Positions 41,890-49,475 of a stretch of DNA of 59,801 nt are shown piece after piece (position 1 is the first letter of the stretch; every line of letters begins with the position of its first letter). The DNA lies in NCBI RefSeq assembly GCF_008039615.1, contig NZ_VDUZ01000052.1, positions 1-59,801 of the forward strand, written 5' to 3'. The stretch is from Vineibacter terrae (GTDB lineage Bacteria > Pseudomonadota > Alphaproteobacteria > Reyranellales > Reyranellaceae). A program made the position numbers and the translations under genes. The notes beneath the pieces were generated by a model. It saw only the letters and a program-made list of their open reading frames with translations, was not told the origin of the DNA and searched no databases.

Positions 41890-42041
41890 ACAGTTTATGC
41901 ATTTATCTAATCCGAAAAACGTTGCGCCGCGGCACCCCTCGGTTAATCTTGCAGCCGTGGGAAGCAACCCACCGGGGTCGAATCGGACCTGAAGCCTTTC
42001 AGGGAGGCTGGGAACGGACATCGGGTGACGATGTCCGTTTT
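41890..42041 (+). ncRNA. Candidate structured small RNA 1
   Basis: The DNA upstream of the terminator at 42015-42041 is AT-rich (TTTATGCATTTATCTAAT, a possible promoter near 41896-41913). It is followed by about 100 bases able to form two more hairpins: GTGGG-AAGCAA-CCCAC and CCTGAA-GCCT-TTCAGG. No open frame of note covers it. I do not recognise an Rfam family. The 5' end is a guess; the 3' end is supported by the terminator. Confidence 0.4.
42015..42041 (+). terminator. Intrinsic terminator
   Basis: CGGACATCG-GGTGA-CGATGTCCG, a nine-base-pair stem, is followed immediately by TTTTCATTT. It is a textbook rho-independent terminator on the plus strand, in a region without an upstream plus-strand protein gene. 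Confidence 0.8.
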
Positions 42042-42113
42042 CATTTGTGCCACCATGCCGCGAGTTCGCGCCCGAATGGCGCGGTCATTTCCTCTCGACA
42101 ATCGAAAGCGGCA

Positions 42114-42140
42114 TTGAAAAATGTTTGTGGCTGCTATACC
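42114..42140 (+). promoter_or_regulatory. Promoter of candidate small RNA 2
   Basis: TTGAAA at 42114-42119 and TGCTATACC (extended -10, hexamer 42135-42140) are separated by 15 bases, somewhat short but with the TG extension. The predicted start is near 42147. Confidence 0.45.
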
Positions 42141-42146
42141 CTTCCG

Positions 42147-42216
42147 ACTACCTGTTCCCACAACAGGTTTGCTCATCGGATCCCTAAGGGCCACTTCGTG
42201 GTGGCCCTTCCTTTTG
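42147..42216 (+). ncRNA. Candidate small RNA 2, about 70 nt
   Basis: A short transcript is bounded by the promoter above and a strong terminator. The body holds CTGTTCCCACAACAG, a small hairpin, and an unstructured linker TTTGCTCATCGGATCCC, a pattern seen in base-pairing regulatory RNAs. No protein frame and no recognised family. Confidence 0.45.
42186..42216 (+). terminator. Intrinsic terminator
   Basis: AAGGGCCAC-TTCGTG-GTGGCCCTT, a nine-base-pair stem, is followed by CCTTTTGCG. It ends candidate small RNA 2. Confidence 0.8.
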
Positions 42217-42735
42217 CGTTACATGCCGGACCGGACCGAGATCAGAGCGGGCCGCGTGCCCGACGGCCCACATTGGTAAAATCCAATAGGGAAACATCGT
42301 GGGCCGCCCGCTCAAGGTCCGTGACCAGGAACCGCTCCTCAGTCCTGCGTCCAAGCCTCGAATGCTTTGCCCTTTACAACTACGGTTTATAGTTGCATTC
42401 TGCCTGTATAAAGGCAATGACATCGCGATTGTTATCAGCTTAAGCATAATGGCTGCCGTCCGACGTTACCGGCGACGTTTGAATGAGTTCTTACGGCCGG
42501 TCCGCGATACGCACTCTGCCGATCTAGGCAAACGGACCTAAGCCCGGTGACGGCAGCTTCGCGTGGAAGCGAGATGCAAGGCATGGTCAGGAAGTGGACT
42601 ACGTGTCGCCCCGGTTTCGGGTGGCCCGCCATTGGCGAGCCGATGACGGCGCGACCTGGCGACGTGGCTGGGTAAGTGGCCGGCCAAGTACGGCATGTTG
42701 TGTGCCCAGGTGCAGAACGACATGGAGGAGACGCC

Positions 42736-43941
42736 GTGTTGGAAACTCAGAGACCGCCAGTGGCGCACGTCTTCCTGGAGGGGTGCAAGGGTGGCGCCCC
42801 TCTCCCGCATGCTCTGCGGCGCTACACGGAGCGCCTGCTCGGTACTGAGTTGGAAGATATTAGGGTGCTCCGCTCGTGGAGTGTCGAGACGCTGGGCGCG
42901 GCGGCTGTTGCCGTTGGCGAGCGGATCGTTGTCTGCCCGTCCGTCTTTGCGGGGTTCAACGACGAGCATACGACTCACCTGCTGGTTCACGAGCTGACCC
43001 ACGTGGCCCAGCAGCGGGCACTTCGCGTTCCTTTTCGGAGCGGTGTCGTCCTCGATGGCGCTCTGGAGGCGGAGGCAGAGTTCATTGCTGACAAGGCGGT
43101 TCGTGAGCTGGCATTCTCAAATCCCGAACGGCACCGGTCCCAGTTCCAGGTGCGCCCTCAGCCGGGCTGGGTTTCGCAGATCGTCCTTCAACCTCACCCG
43201 GCGACACCCATTATCAGAAAGGCGCTCGCCTATATCGGCAAACGCAGTGGCAAGGCACTGTCGAAGCACATCGCCAAACATACGCGCCGGAATTTTGAAA
43301 AGGCGATCCACAGTGTGTTTCGCTCCATCGACAAGATTCGCCCCCTCCTGAGGAAGACCCTTGAGGAGGGCGTCCAGCTCTCCGAACATTTCGCTAAAAA
43401 CTCCGGGCTCGAGATGGTGGAGCGCAATGGCGTCAGGCTCACGCGACAAACCATGCAATCACCCGGAAAATATCGCTGGCTTTTGCAAAAGGAGTTCGAC
43501 TCGGCGATCGGTACGAAAGGCGAAAAGGTGCTCCGCATCGTTCTGGACATGTCGGGCCGGGTGGTGACCGCCTTCCCAGCGGACAAGCTACTGACCACCC
43601 TGGGGACCATTGTTGCGGTGGATTTGTTTTCCGAGGGAGTCGCCGATGCCGCTGAAAACGTCGAAGCCGAGGCTGAGCGTCTCGCCAAATTCGAGGAGAT
43701 GCAGCGTAGCAAGATCGACCTCTGGGATTTCGTCCCGGGGATCGGAGAAATCTGGGGCGGCAACCTGAATGAGTTCGAGGACCTGGAACTCGCTCACGAT
43801 CGGTGGCTTGACAAGGTCGTTAAGGACGTCGTCGACCAGGCGGAATGGCGCGCCCAGCGGTCATTCGGTAACCGATCAGAGATCGAGGAAATCGTGCGTA
43901 TCGGCCTGGGATTGCCGGTCCTCTTGGAGCACGGCGAATAG
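42736..43941 (+). CDS. DUF4157 (eCIS-core-type) metallopeptidase-like protein
   Basis: This 401-residue protein starts at GTG 42736, with GGAGGAG five bases upstream; the longer frame from 42676 is unsupported. The N-terminal 110 residues are a full DUF4157 domain: PLPHALRRYTERLLGTELED, AVAVGERIVVCPSVFAGF and LLVHELTHVAQQRA (HExxH at 85-89) with a later EAEAEFIADKAV acidic ligand. DUF4157 marks effectors linked to extracellular contractile injection systems and other polymorphic toxins. The C-terminal 290 residues are helical with a hydrophobic segment (LLTTLGTIVAVDLFSEGVAD), family unknown, and may be the toxin part. The stop overlaps the next gene's GTG. Confidence 0.85.
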   Translation: MLETQRPPVAHVFLEGCKGGAPLPHALRRYTERLLGTELEDIRVLRSWSVETLGAAAVAVGERIVVCPSVFAGFNDEHTTHLLVHELTHVAQQRALRVPFRSGVVLDGALEAEAEFIADKAVRELAFSNPERHRSQFQVRPQPGWVSQIVLQPHPATPIIRKALAYIGKRSGKALSKHIAKHTRRNFEKAIHSVFRSIDKIRPLLRKTLEEGVQLSEHFAKNSGLEMVERNGVRLTRQTMQSPGKYRWLLQKEFDSAIGTKGEKVLRIVLDMSGRVVTAFPADKLLTTLGTIVAVDLFSEGVADAAENVEAEAERLAKFEEMQRSKIDLWDFVPGIGEIWGGNLNEFEDLELAHDRWLDKVVKDVVDQAEWRAQRSFGNRSEIEEIVRIGLGLPVLLEHGE

Positions 43942-44807
43942 TGCGGGACATTTTCCCTGATGTCGTGCTGCCCATCTCCGACAAGCCTGAACGGGACGTG
44001 TGCGTCGCCGTAGGGCCGGGCGTGGATGAGGTTCTTTGGCTCACTGCGCCGAAGACGTCCTTGAATGATACAGGGTTCGCCAAAGCGACCCTGATGCAGC
44101 TCCATTCCTATCGGTCGGGGCCGCAGGCCACCACGCAGCCGTATCGGGGACGCCGTCGGCCGCACTACGTTCAAGGCACGAAGGACGGCGTTCTGTTTGT
44201 CAGCGCTCGCGTCGTCGTCGATGGCCCCGGCGCATGGTGGACCACTCGCTTATTGAAGAACGAGCGACGCTTGTCGCTGGGCGATGGCCTGTCGGACGTC
44301 CGTGTATCACCCGCCGGAAACATTTGGGCGGCCTACTTCGACGAGGGCGTGTTTGGCGGGGGACCAGGAGCAGCCGGGCTGGTCAGCTTCGATAAACGCG
44401 GCCGACAAACGTGGGCATACGATGCGAACGCGGCCGGAACAGACGACATTTCTGATGTGTATGCGTTCAACCTGAGTGCCGAAGACGATGCGTGGGTGTA
44501 CTTCTATACACCGTTCGTAGTCGTTCGTTGGCTCAACGGGGTTCCGACCGTCTGGCGGACACGCATTCAAGGCGCGCGCGCGTTGGCGGTGCGGCCCAAT
44601 CAGGCCCTCCTGTTCGGTGACTACGACGATCCGACGTCGATGCGAATCCTCGATCTTCCGCGAGGCGGGGGCACGGCCCGCGTGAAGAGCAGGCTGCGTT
44701 TGTGCCTTCCGGAGCGCACCGACCCGAAATCGCTCCAAGCCTACGGAGCCGCCGATCGGCTCATCTTATGGTCAAGCACCACTATGATGATCCTGCAGCA
44801 TTGGTAG
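43941..44807 (+). CDS. Unknown protein with beta-propeller-like pattern
   Basis: This 288-residue protein starts at GTG within the preceding stop (TAGTG), so it is translationally coupled to the DUF4157 gene. The repeating pattern LSDVRVSPAGNIWAAYFDEG, LVSFDKRGRQTWAYDAN, ISDVYAFNLSAEDDAWVYFY and ARALAVRPNQALLFGDYDD looks like propeller blades. Similar proteins of unknown function exist in many soil bacteria. It may be an immunity, adaptor or binding partner of the DUF4157 product; that is inference from coupling. Confidence 0.7.
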   Translation: MRDIFPDVVLPISDKPERDVCVAVGPGVDEVLWLTAPKTSLNDTGFAKATLMQLHSYRSGPQATTQPYRGRRRPHYVQGTKDGVLFVSARVVVDGPGAWWTTRLLKNERRLSLGDGLSDVRVSPAGNIWAAYFDEGVFGGGPGAAGLVSFDKRGRQTWAYDANAAGTDDISDVYAFNLSAEDDAWVYFYTPFVVVRWLNGVPTVWRTRIQGARALAVRPNQALLFGDYDDPTSMRILDLPRGGGTARVKSRLRLCLPERTDPKSLQAYGAADRLILWSSTTMMILQHW

Positions 44808-45022
44808 TGAGCGTGGTGCGTTCTGCCCTCCAGTGCTTGCCCGACGGGCATTTGCCCTAGAGCAAAATGAGAACCAAGGGTCAAGCCGGATGAGCATCGC
44901 TTTACCAGGCGAAGTTCCCTCATCGCCTCCGCGAGGTGGCCTGGCGACATGCCAGGGCGACTGAAAACCCGCGCGCTTCCTCCGGCCACAGGCTAGCGAT
45001 CGGTTGTCCGCAGCAATGGTAA

Positions 45023-45048
45023 TATAATTATGTGATTGATCACTCACA
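45023..45048 (+). promoter_or_regulatory. Promoter-like TATAAT with GTGAT-TG-ATCAC palindrome
   Basis: In the otherwise empty 44808-45246 gap, an AT-rich island contains a consensus TATAAT at 45023-45028 and just downstream a perfect palindrome GTGATTGATCAC at 45032-45043. A clear -35 is not visible. It is placed about 200 bases before the 45247 gene, a possible regulated promoter. Confidence 0.4.
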
Positions 45049-45246
45049 TCAAACCCACTACAGTTGCAAAGCTTGGCAAAGTCCTTGGGGCGGCAGGTAC
45101 ACCGTCTGCACTGGCAATCGGTGATCCATGACCGGCGCCAAAGCCGCGACGCCAAGTGGGAAGTCGCGGTGATGAGTGCTTTCCAGTTGTTTGAACGCTT
45201 CTCCTGTAAGGCACCAAAAAGCATGAGCTAGAAGGGGTGACACGAC

Positions 45247-45786
45247 ATGCCAGAAGTGAATACCTCGTTGACCGAACTCTTTCGGCAGCAAGGACTGGGT
45301 GCCCTGGCCAGAATCGGCGCCATGACGGCCGTGGCCGCGGCCCTCAGCAACAGCGCAACCGCGGCTCGCCAGGGTTTCCTGCAGAACGTCGCGCAACGCG
45401 GCAAGATGTGGGTTATCAAGGGCTTCGAGAAACTCGAGGGCCGCGTTGTCGGCTCAGGCCAGTGCCCCGGCATCGTCCAGAGCTTTGGTGGCCTGCCGTT
45501 GACGGCGCAATGGTTTGAAGGCCCTAAGGTACGCGGCAATCCATACATTCCCTACGGCACGGCGGTCGCCACGTTCAAGTCGGGTCGGTACGCTAACCAG
45601 AAGCACGGCAACCACGTTGCGATCTACATCAGCCAGAATCCCGACAAGGGCGTGCTAGTGTTCGACCAGTGGACCAACCGCCCCGCCGGCTACCGCTACA
45701 TGAAGTTCCTCGACGGTGACGGCACGCTCGACCCCTCTAACAACGGCGCGGCGCTGTCCATCATCTTGACGCCCAAGGACGGGTGA
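45247..45786 (+). CDS. BPSL0067-family putative cell-wall hydrolase/effector
   Basis: The 179 residues contain the family core GSGQCPGIVQSFGG (Cys73), WFEGPKVRGN, YGTAVATFKSGRYANQ, HGNHVAIYI (His120, His123) and VLVFDQWTNRPAGYRYM. BPSL0067-like proteins resemble NlpC/CHAP-type cysteine amidases and are often interbacterial effectors. The N-terminal 50 residues (Ala-rich, AMTAVAAALSNSATAARQGF) form a helical lead that may target or pair the protein. AAGGGG about nine bases before ATG marks the start. No obvious immunity protein with signal peptide follows, which would be expected for a peptidoglycan-degrading toxin. Confidence 0.8.
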   Translation: MPEVNTSLTELFRQQGLGALARIGAMTAVAAALSNSATAARQGFLQNVAQRGKMWVIKGFEKLEGRVVGSGQCPGIVQSFGGLPLTAQWFEGPKVRGNPYIPYGTAVATFKSGRYANQKHGNHVAIYISQNPDKGVLVFDQWTNRPAGYRYMKFLDGDGTLDPSNNGAALSIILTPKDG

Positions 45787-46177
45787 TCGGGCGTCACGTA
45801 AATCGAGCCGCAACCGACACATCGGCAGGGCCAAAGGATGCGGCGCCCGAGGATCGTTGAATGCGTTGGCGTCGCGACTGTGAACACGCCACGCCAACGT
45901 CCGTCGGGTCCACGTTCCTATCGCTCGTCTGTCAGGGGAAGCAGCTCAACTGCGATCTCTGAATGGAACACCTCTTCGACGACGTCGCTTGCGATGTCGA
46001 GGTCTCACGGTGGCCGTATCATGCCGCAGGCTCTCCAGGCCGCGACAGGATTCCCTCGCCGTACGCAATGGCGGCCGACCTTCAAACTCTTTGGGAATAG
46101 ACCAACGACCGGCCGTATCACGCTGACTGGAAGACGGTGATGCTACCGCCTGCACCGGGCAAGGCCGCGAGGCACTC

Positions 46178-46591
46178 ATGCTGACACTGACGCTGCACCT
46201 GTACGATGACAGTGCCAACCCTTTGCGCCAGTATGCGTGTCGCAATACCAATCAACCTGGCATCGTCTATACGCACGTCGCCAGCCGCCAGGACGTCATA
46301 AACGAAATTGGACGCATCAGACGACTCGGACTGCTCGTTGAACTGTGGCTCCACTTGCACGGATCCCCCGGCGTCGTCCGAACCCAGAGCGTGCTCCTGC
46401 AAAGTTTCGCCTTTGATGCCAGCACCGTGTACCTACTGAGAAATGTCTGTTTCAATGCAATGCCCGCGCTCGCCACGGTCTACTGGCTATGTAGCGACCT
46501 TGGCCAAGGACCGGCCGGAGACGCCTTTCTTCGCGCAGCAGGACCGGCCATGCTGAGCCGCGGCGGCGTGCTATATCCTCGACTTCGGTGA
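46178..46591 (+). CDS. Unknown protein, CHAT/DUF4347-like pattern, probably frameshifted at 3' end
   Basis: The 137-residue frame ends soon after GPAGDAFLRAAGPAMLSRGG, which resembles the glycine-alanine motif of caspase-like or DUF4347-type domains (a cysteine-containing strand YWLCSDLGQGP lies just before). In a shifted frame the sequence carries on plausibly as ILDFGDLPPPPLGVWADLRR, ADVNPGGAVVINGSSYNISL to TAG at 46695-46697, so one inserted base near 46572 may have truncated the protein. A protease or peptidase role would need the His-Cys pair to be confirmed. It lies in the effector island after the BPSL0067 gene. Confidence 0.55.
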   Translation: MLTLTLHLYDDSANPLRQYACRNTNQPGIVYTHVASRQDVINEIGRIRRLGLLVELWLHLHGSPGVVRTQSVLLQSFAFDASTVYLLRNVCFNAMPALATVYWLCSDLGQGPAGDAFLRAAGPAMLSRGGVLYPRLR

Positions 46592-46903
46592 TCTACCGCC
46601 CCCTCCTCTAGGTGTATGGGCTGACTTGCGACGGGCCGACGTCAATCCGGGCGGTGCTGTCGTCATCAACGGCAGCAGCTACAACATTTCCCTGTAGCGC
46701 TGATGCTGTGGGGAGTGTTGTCAGGGCCGCGAACGCCGGACAGGTGCCACGTTCAACTGACCAACAGCTTCACCTCCGGCTCTCGATCGCCTCCCACAGA
46801 CGGCCAGCGTACTTCGAGAGCAGTTCGAGCCAGTCTCGCGCGCGTCAGAACCTCCCTGATCTTCGGCCGCATCGTCCCCCTTGCGAGGGTTGCACTCGCC
46901 AGA

Positions 46904-47644
46904 TCAGCGCCGCCCGAACACCTCCTGGATATAGGCCGCCACGTCGTTATCCATTGGATCGCTAGAACGCAGCAGCCATTCCCTGACAGGAGGGTAGCGG
47001 AGGACGCTTTTGCCGTCGTCGTCCGGGCTAATTGCCCTTTGAGCCTTAGCGAGAATGTCGAAGGCGCCGCGGTAGCGGCCGATGCCGAATTGCAGTTGGT
47101 CGTCCGCGGTGCGGCCCGGCTTTTTCGCATCCATGATCTTAATTGCGAGAGTCGCGGCAATGAAGAAATCAGCCCTGATCGGGTCGATGACATCTCGGGG
47201 ATAACCCAAAAGGGTCAGGGGAACCTCGCCGCATCCCCTGCGCAGACCGCCGCAGTTCACCCCCATATGCGTGAAGAACTTGTCCAGCTCCGGCTTCAGT
47301 TTCTGTAGCACTTGGTTGTAAGCCGCTGGATAGAGCTGACCTGGACCCTGCCCGCCAGTTTGGCGGTACAGTTTGCGCGCCAGGAGATCCAAGCGACCCA
47401 GCACAGGAATGCTAGGGTCAATGCTACTCGGGAGGATCGTTTCGCCCGCCCACTCTCGCCATCCGAGTCGCTTCCACTCGCCGCTGATGATGCCGTCTAT
47501 CATGTAAGGCGTCAGTACCATCTTGGTGTTCGCATCCAGTGTTGGACTGGTCTTGAGAATGGCAACAGCGGCGGCCTTGCTGTCGCAGGAAAGAGATGGT
47601 TGGCCAGCCGCGGTCGCTGCCTTCCGGGTCGCCAGATCGCTCAT
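46904..47644 (-). CDS. Unknown protein of the effector island
   Basis: This 246-residue protein has AAGGAGA six bases before its ATG. It has no signal peptide or membrane helix. It contains TPYMIDGIISGEWKRLGWRE, WAGETILPSSIDPSIPVLGR, LDLLARKLYRQTGGQGPG and a Gly/Cys segment GVNCGGLRRGCGE. I do not recognise a family. The opposite orientation to its neighbours suggests an independent unit, perhaps another effector or an immunity gene. Confidence 0.65.
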   Translation of the reverse strand: MSDLATRKAATAAGQPSLSCDSKAAAVAILKTSPTLDANTKMVLTPYMIDGIISGEWKRLGWREWAGETILPSSIDPSIPVLGRLDLLARKLYRQTGGQGPGQLYPAAYNQVLQKLKPELDKFFTHMGVNCGGLRRGCGEVPLTLLGYPRDVIDPIRADFFIAATLAIKIMDAKKPGRTADDQLQFGIGRYRGAFDILAKAQRAISPDDDGKSVLRYPPVREWLLRSSDPMDNDVAAYIQEVFGRR

Positions 47645-48032
47645 CGGATTCTCCTTGGTTCACAAATAGTGAGTGCGCACACAATCATTACGCGACCGTA
47701 TTAGCGATCTCGGCTCGTCCGCTCTTGGACTGGCACGCCAATTGAGTAAGACTGGAGCGGCCTCGATGGGTGTGTGGCGCGACGCGCATCCGCGGTGACA
47801 AGACGGTCGAAGGAGGTCGTCGTTGGGTGGGCCGCGACGAGCAGCGCCTCCGCTCAGGACCAGAGGCGTCGTGGGGAGTCGCGGCCGGAACTGTTCGTTG
47901 ATCCGGTGGTCTTGGGCGGGCGCCTGCCGTATCGGTCACCTGGTGCGGGCAGCCGCGCACCGCCGGCGCTGGTCTCGCTCTTCCCAAGCTGCTTCTTCAC
48001 CAGCCGGACGCAGCATATGGTGCGTCCAACGC
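47645..48032. other. Gene-free interval
   Basis: I see nothing supported between the 46904-47644 gene and the bL12-like gene. Competing open frames on both strands are arginine- and proline-rich shadows of GC-rich DNA. Confidence 0.4.
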
Positions 48033-48344
48033 CTAACCATCATGTGTAAGCCCGCCGACTAGTGCCTTCGCTTCCTTGAGGCTGGCGCCTGTCTCTTCAC
48101 GATAGGCCCTAATTGCCTTCATTTTCCCGTCGGGAAGCGCGGCGAGTCGTCTGACCTGTTCGGAGGGCGGTGGCATCGAACCCGGGTCAACGCTGAAGTG
48201 TTGCAGCAGAAGCGACAGCTTTCGCTCAATGTTTCCCACTCTTCGCTCAAGGCGCTTTTCGCGGGATGACGCGACGATGCCCACGATCACCGCGAACAGG
48301 CCGGCGGCCGAGAGCACAGTTGCGATGATCACCGAGCTTTCCAT
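48033..48344 (-). CDS. Membrane-anchored bL12-CTD-like protein, copy 1
   Basis: This 103-residue protein has an N-terminal membrane helix (VIIATVLSAAGLFAVIVGIV), a basic linker, a helical segment and a C-terminal motif LPDGKMKAIRAYREETGASL, KEAKALVGGL. The last part matches the helix-turn-helix of the ribosomal L7/L12 C-terminal domain (KxxxIKxxRExTGLGLKEAKxLV), seen in other membrane-tethered proteins of unknown role. AGGAGC before the ATG gives the start. A truncated copy is at 52717. Confidence 0.75.
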   Translation of the reverse strand: MESSVIIATVLSAAGLFAVIVGIVASSREKRLERRVGNIERKLSLLLQHFSVDPGSMPPPSEQVRRLAALPDGKMKAIRAYREETGASLKEAKALVGGLTHDG

Positions 48345-48380
48345 GGCCTGCTCCTATACGACGAGGTGAGTCGCGGCCGT
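48089..48380. repeat. Direct repeat flanking the 48.4-52.7 kb block, copy 1
   Basis: The region from TGTCTCTTCACGATAGG to CGACGAGGTGAGTCGCG matches 52729-53015 with few differences, covering most of the bL12-like gene and its ribosome-binding site. The two copies are in the same orientation about 4.6 kb apart. Confidence 0.8.
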
Positions 48381-49475
48381 CGCATGCACTCGGTGCTTGG
48401 TTACGTCGCGGCGCCTTGCCTTGCGCCACTCTGCCGCGAGTGGCTGCGTTCTCCTACCCCTCCAACGGGTCCGCGCTGCCGTCGCCACTGGTTCCGCGGT
48501 CCGCGAACAAGCGCGGGGAGACAGCCGCACAATGGGCGATCAGCCAGCGATGATACAAAGAATGCTGCTGTGCTGCGAGATAGCAGCGCAAGTTGCCCAC
48601 ACACGGTCAATGACCGCGATGCTGGTCGAGTGCTGGGGCCTGGGGCGGATGAGATTGGTCATGCTCGGCGGGTTCGGGCTGAGCTGAGCACCATGACATT
48701 GCTGCCGATGTCCGATCCACCGTTCTGTGTGCTTGGCAGGCAGCGTCGGCCCTCACCCCGTTCGGTCGGGCAGCCATCGTGCGTGAGCTACACCCATAGT
48801 GCCGGCGCGTCACCCCGAAGAACGACGCACCCGTTCCGCGGCTGCCTGGAGTCCCTGAACTCGGTCATCACCAGTCATGGATCAGCCGGCATATCCGGCG
48901 ACAACCAAGCCACGCCAGGGCTTCTGCGACAGAATCGAAAACTCTGCAAGGCCGCCGGCCGTGGTAGCGATCTCCTCCAAGCGCCGTCGGCCCGTTGTCG
49001 CCAGGTTGGTATTGCCGAGGTGCTTGGCCAGCCGCGGGAAATGCAGGTTGACGCGGTCGTTTAGGATCGGGCGCAGGCAGCGAGATTGATAGCGCCGCCG
49101 AGATTGCGCATCAGGTTGGCGGCATCGCATCCCGATCACCCCAGTTGACGTGCCAGGCGGGCGCTTGTCATGGGCACATGCAGGTCTCGGGCACTGGCGC
49201 CCCGAGACACCTGGGCGTTATCGACCTGTCAAACGTCACGCTGAACGGACCCCTTTTAAGAGAAGGAGCCGCTGACCGAATCAATCAGCAAGACTTTGCT
49301 GCAAAAAGGTAGTATTCTGCGTTGCAAAGAATGAATTCGTTGATTGCAGGCTGGACGCTGGACGCGCTGAACCTGCGGAGGGGAGTAACCCGTATAGGAA
49401 GACATGCGGCGGACGCCTCGATAGGCGCCCGACAAGGGATTGCGCGGCCAGTCCATACAAGCAATGGGGAAGTAC
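48381..49475. other. Gene-poor interval
   Basis: No supported gene. The plus frame 48877-49089 and the minus frame 48882-49139 overlap and neither has a recognisable domain or ribosome-binding site. DNA near 49300-49320 is AT-rich (GCAAAAAGGTAGTATTCTGC) and may hold the promoter of the following membrane protein. Confidence 0.4.

Noticed and set aside
41976-42000. tRNA-like GGGTCGAATC string
   Set aside because: There is no cloverleaf: acceptor and anticodon arms cannot be formed around it.
42736-47644. A full extracellular contractile injection system or T6SS locus
   Set aside because: No sheath, tube, spike, baseplate or AAA ATPase gene is visible; only DUF4157-type and amidase-like proteins.
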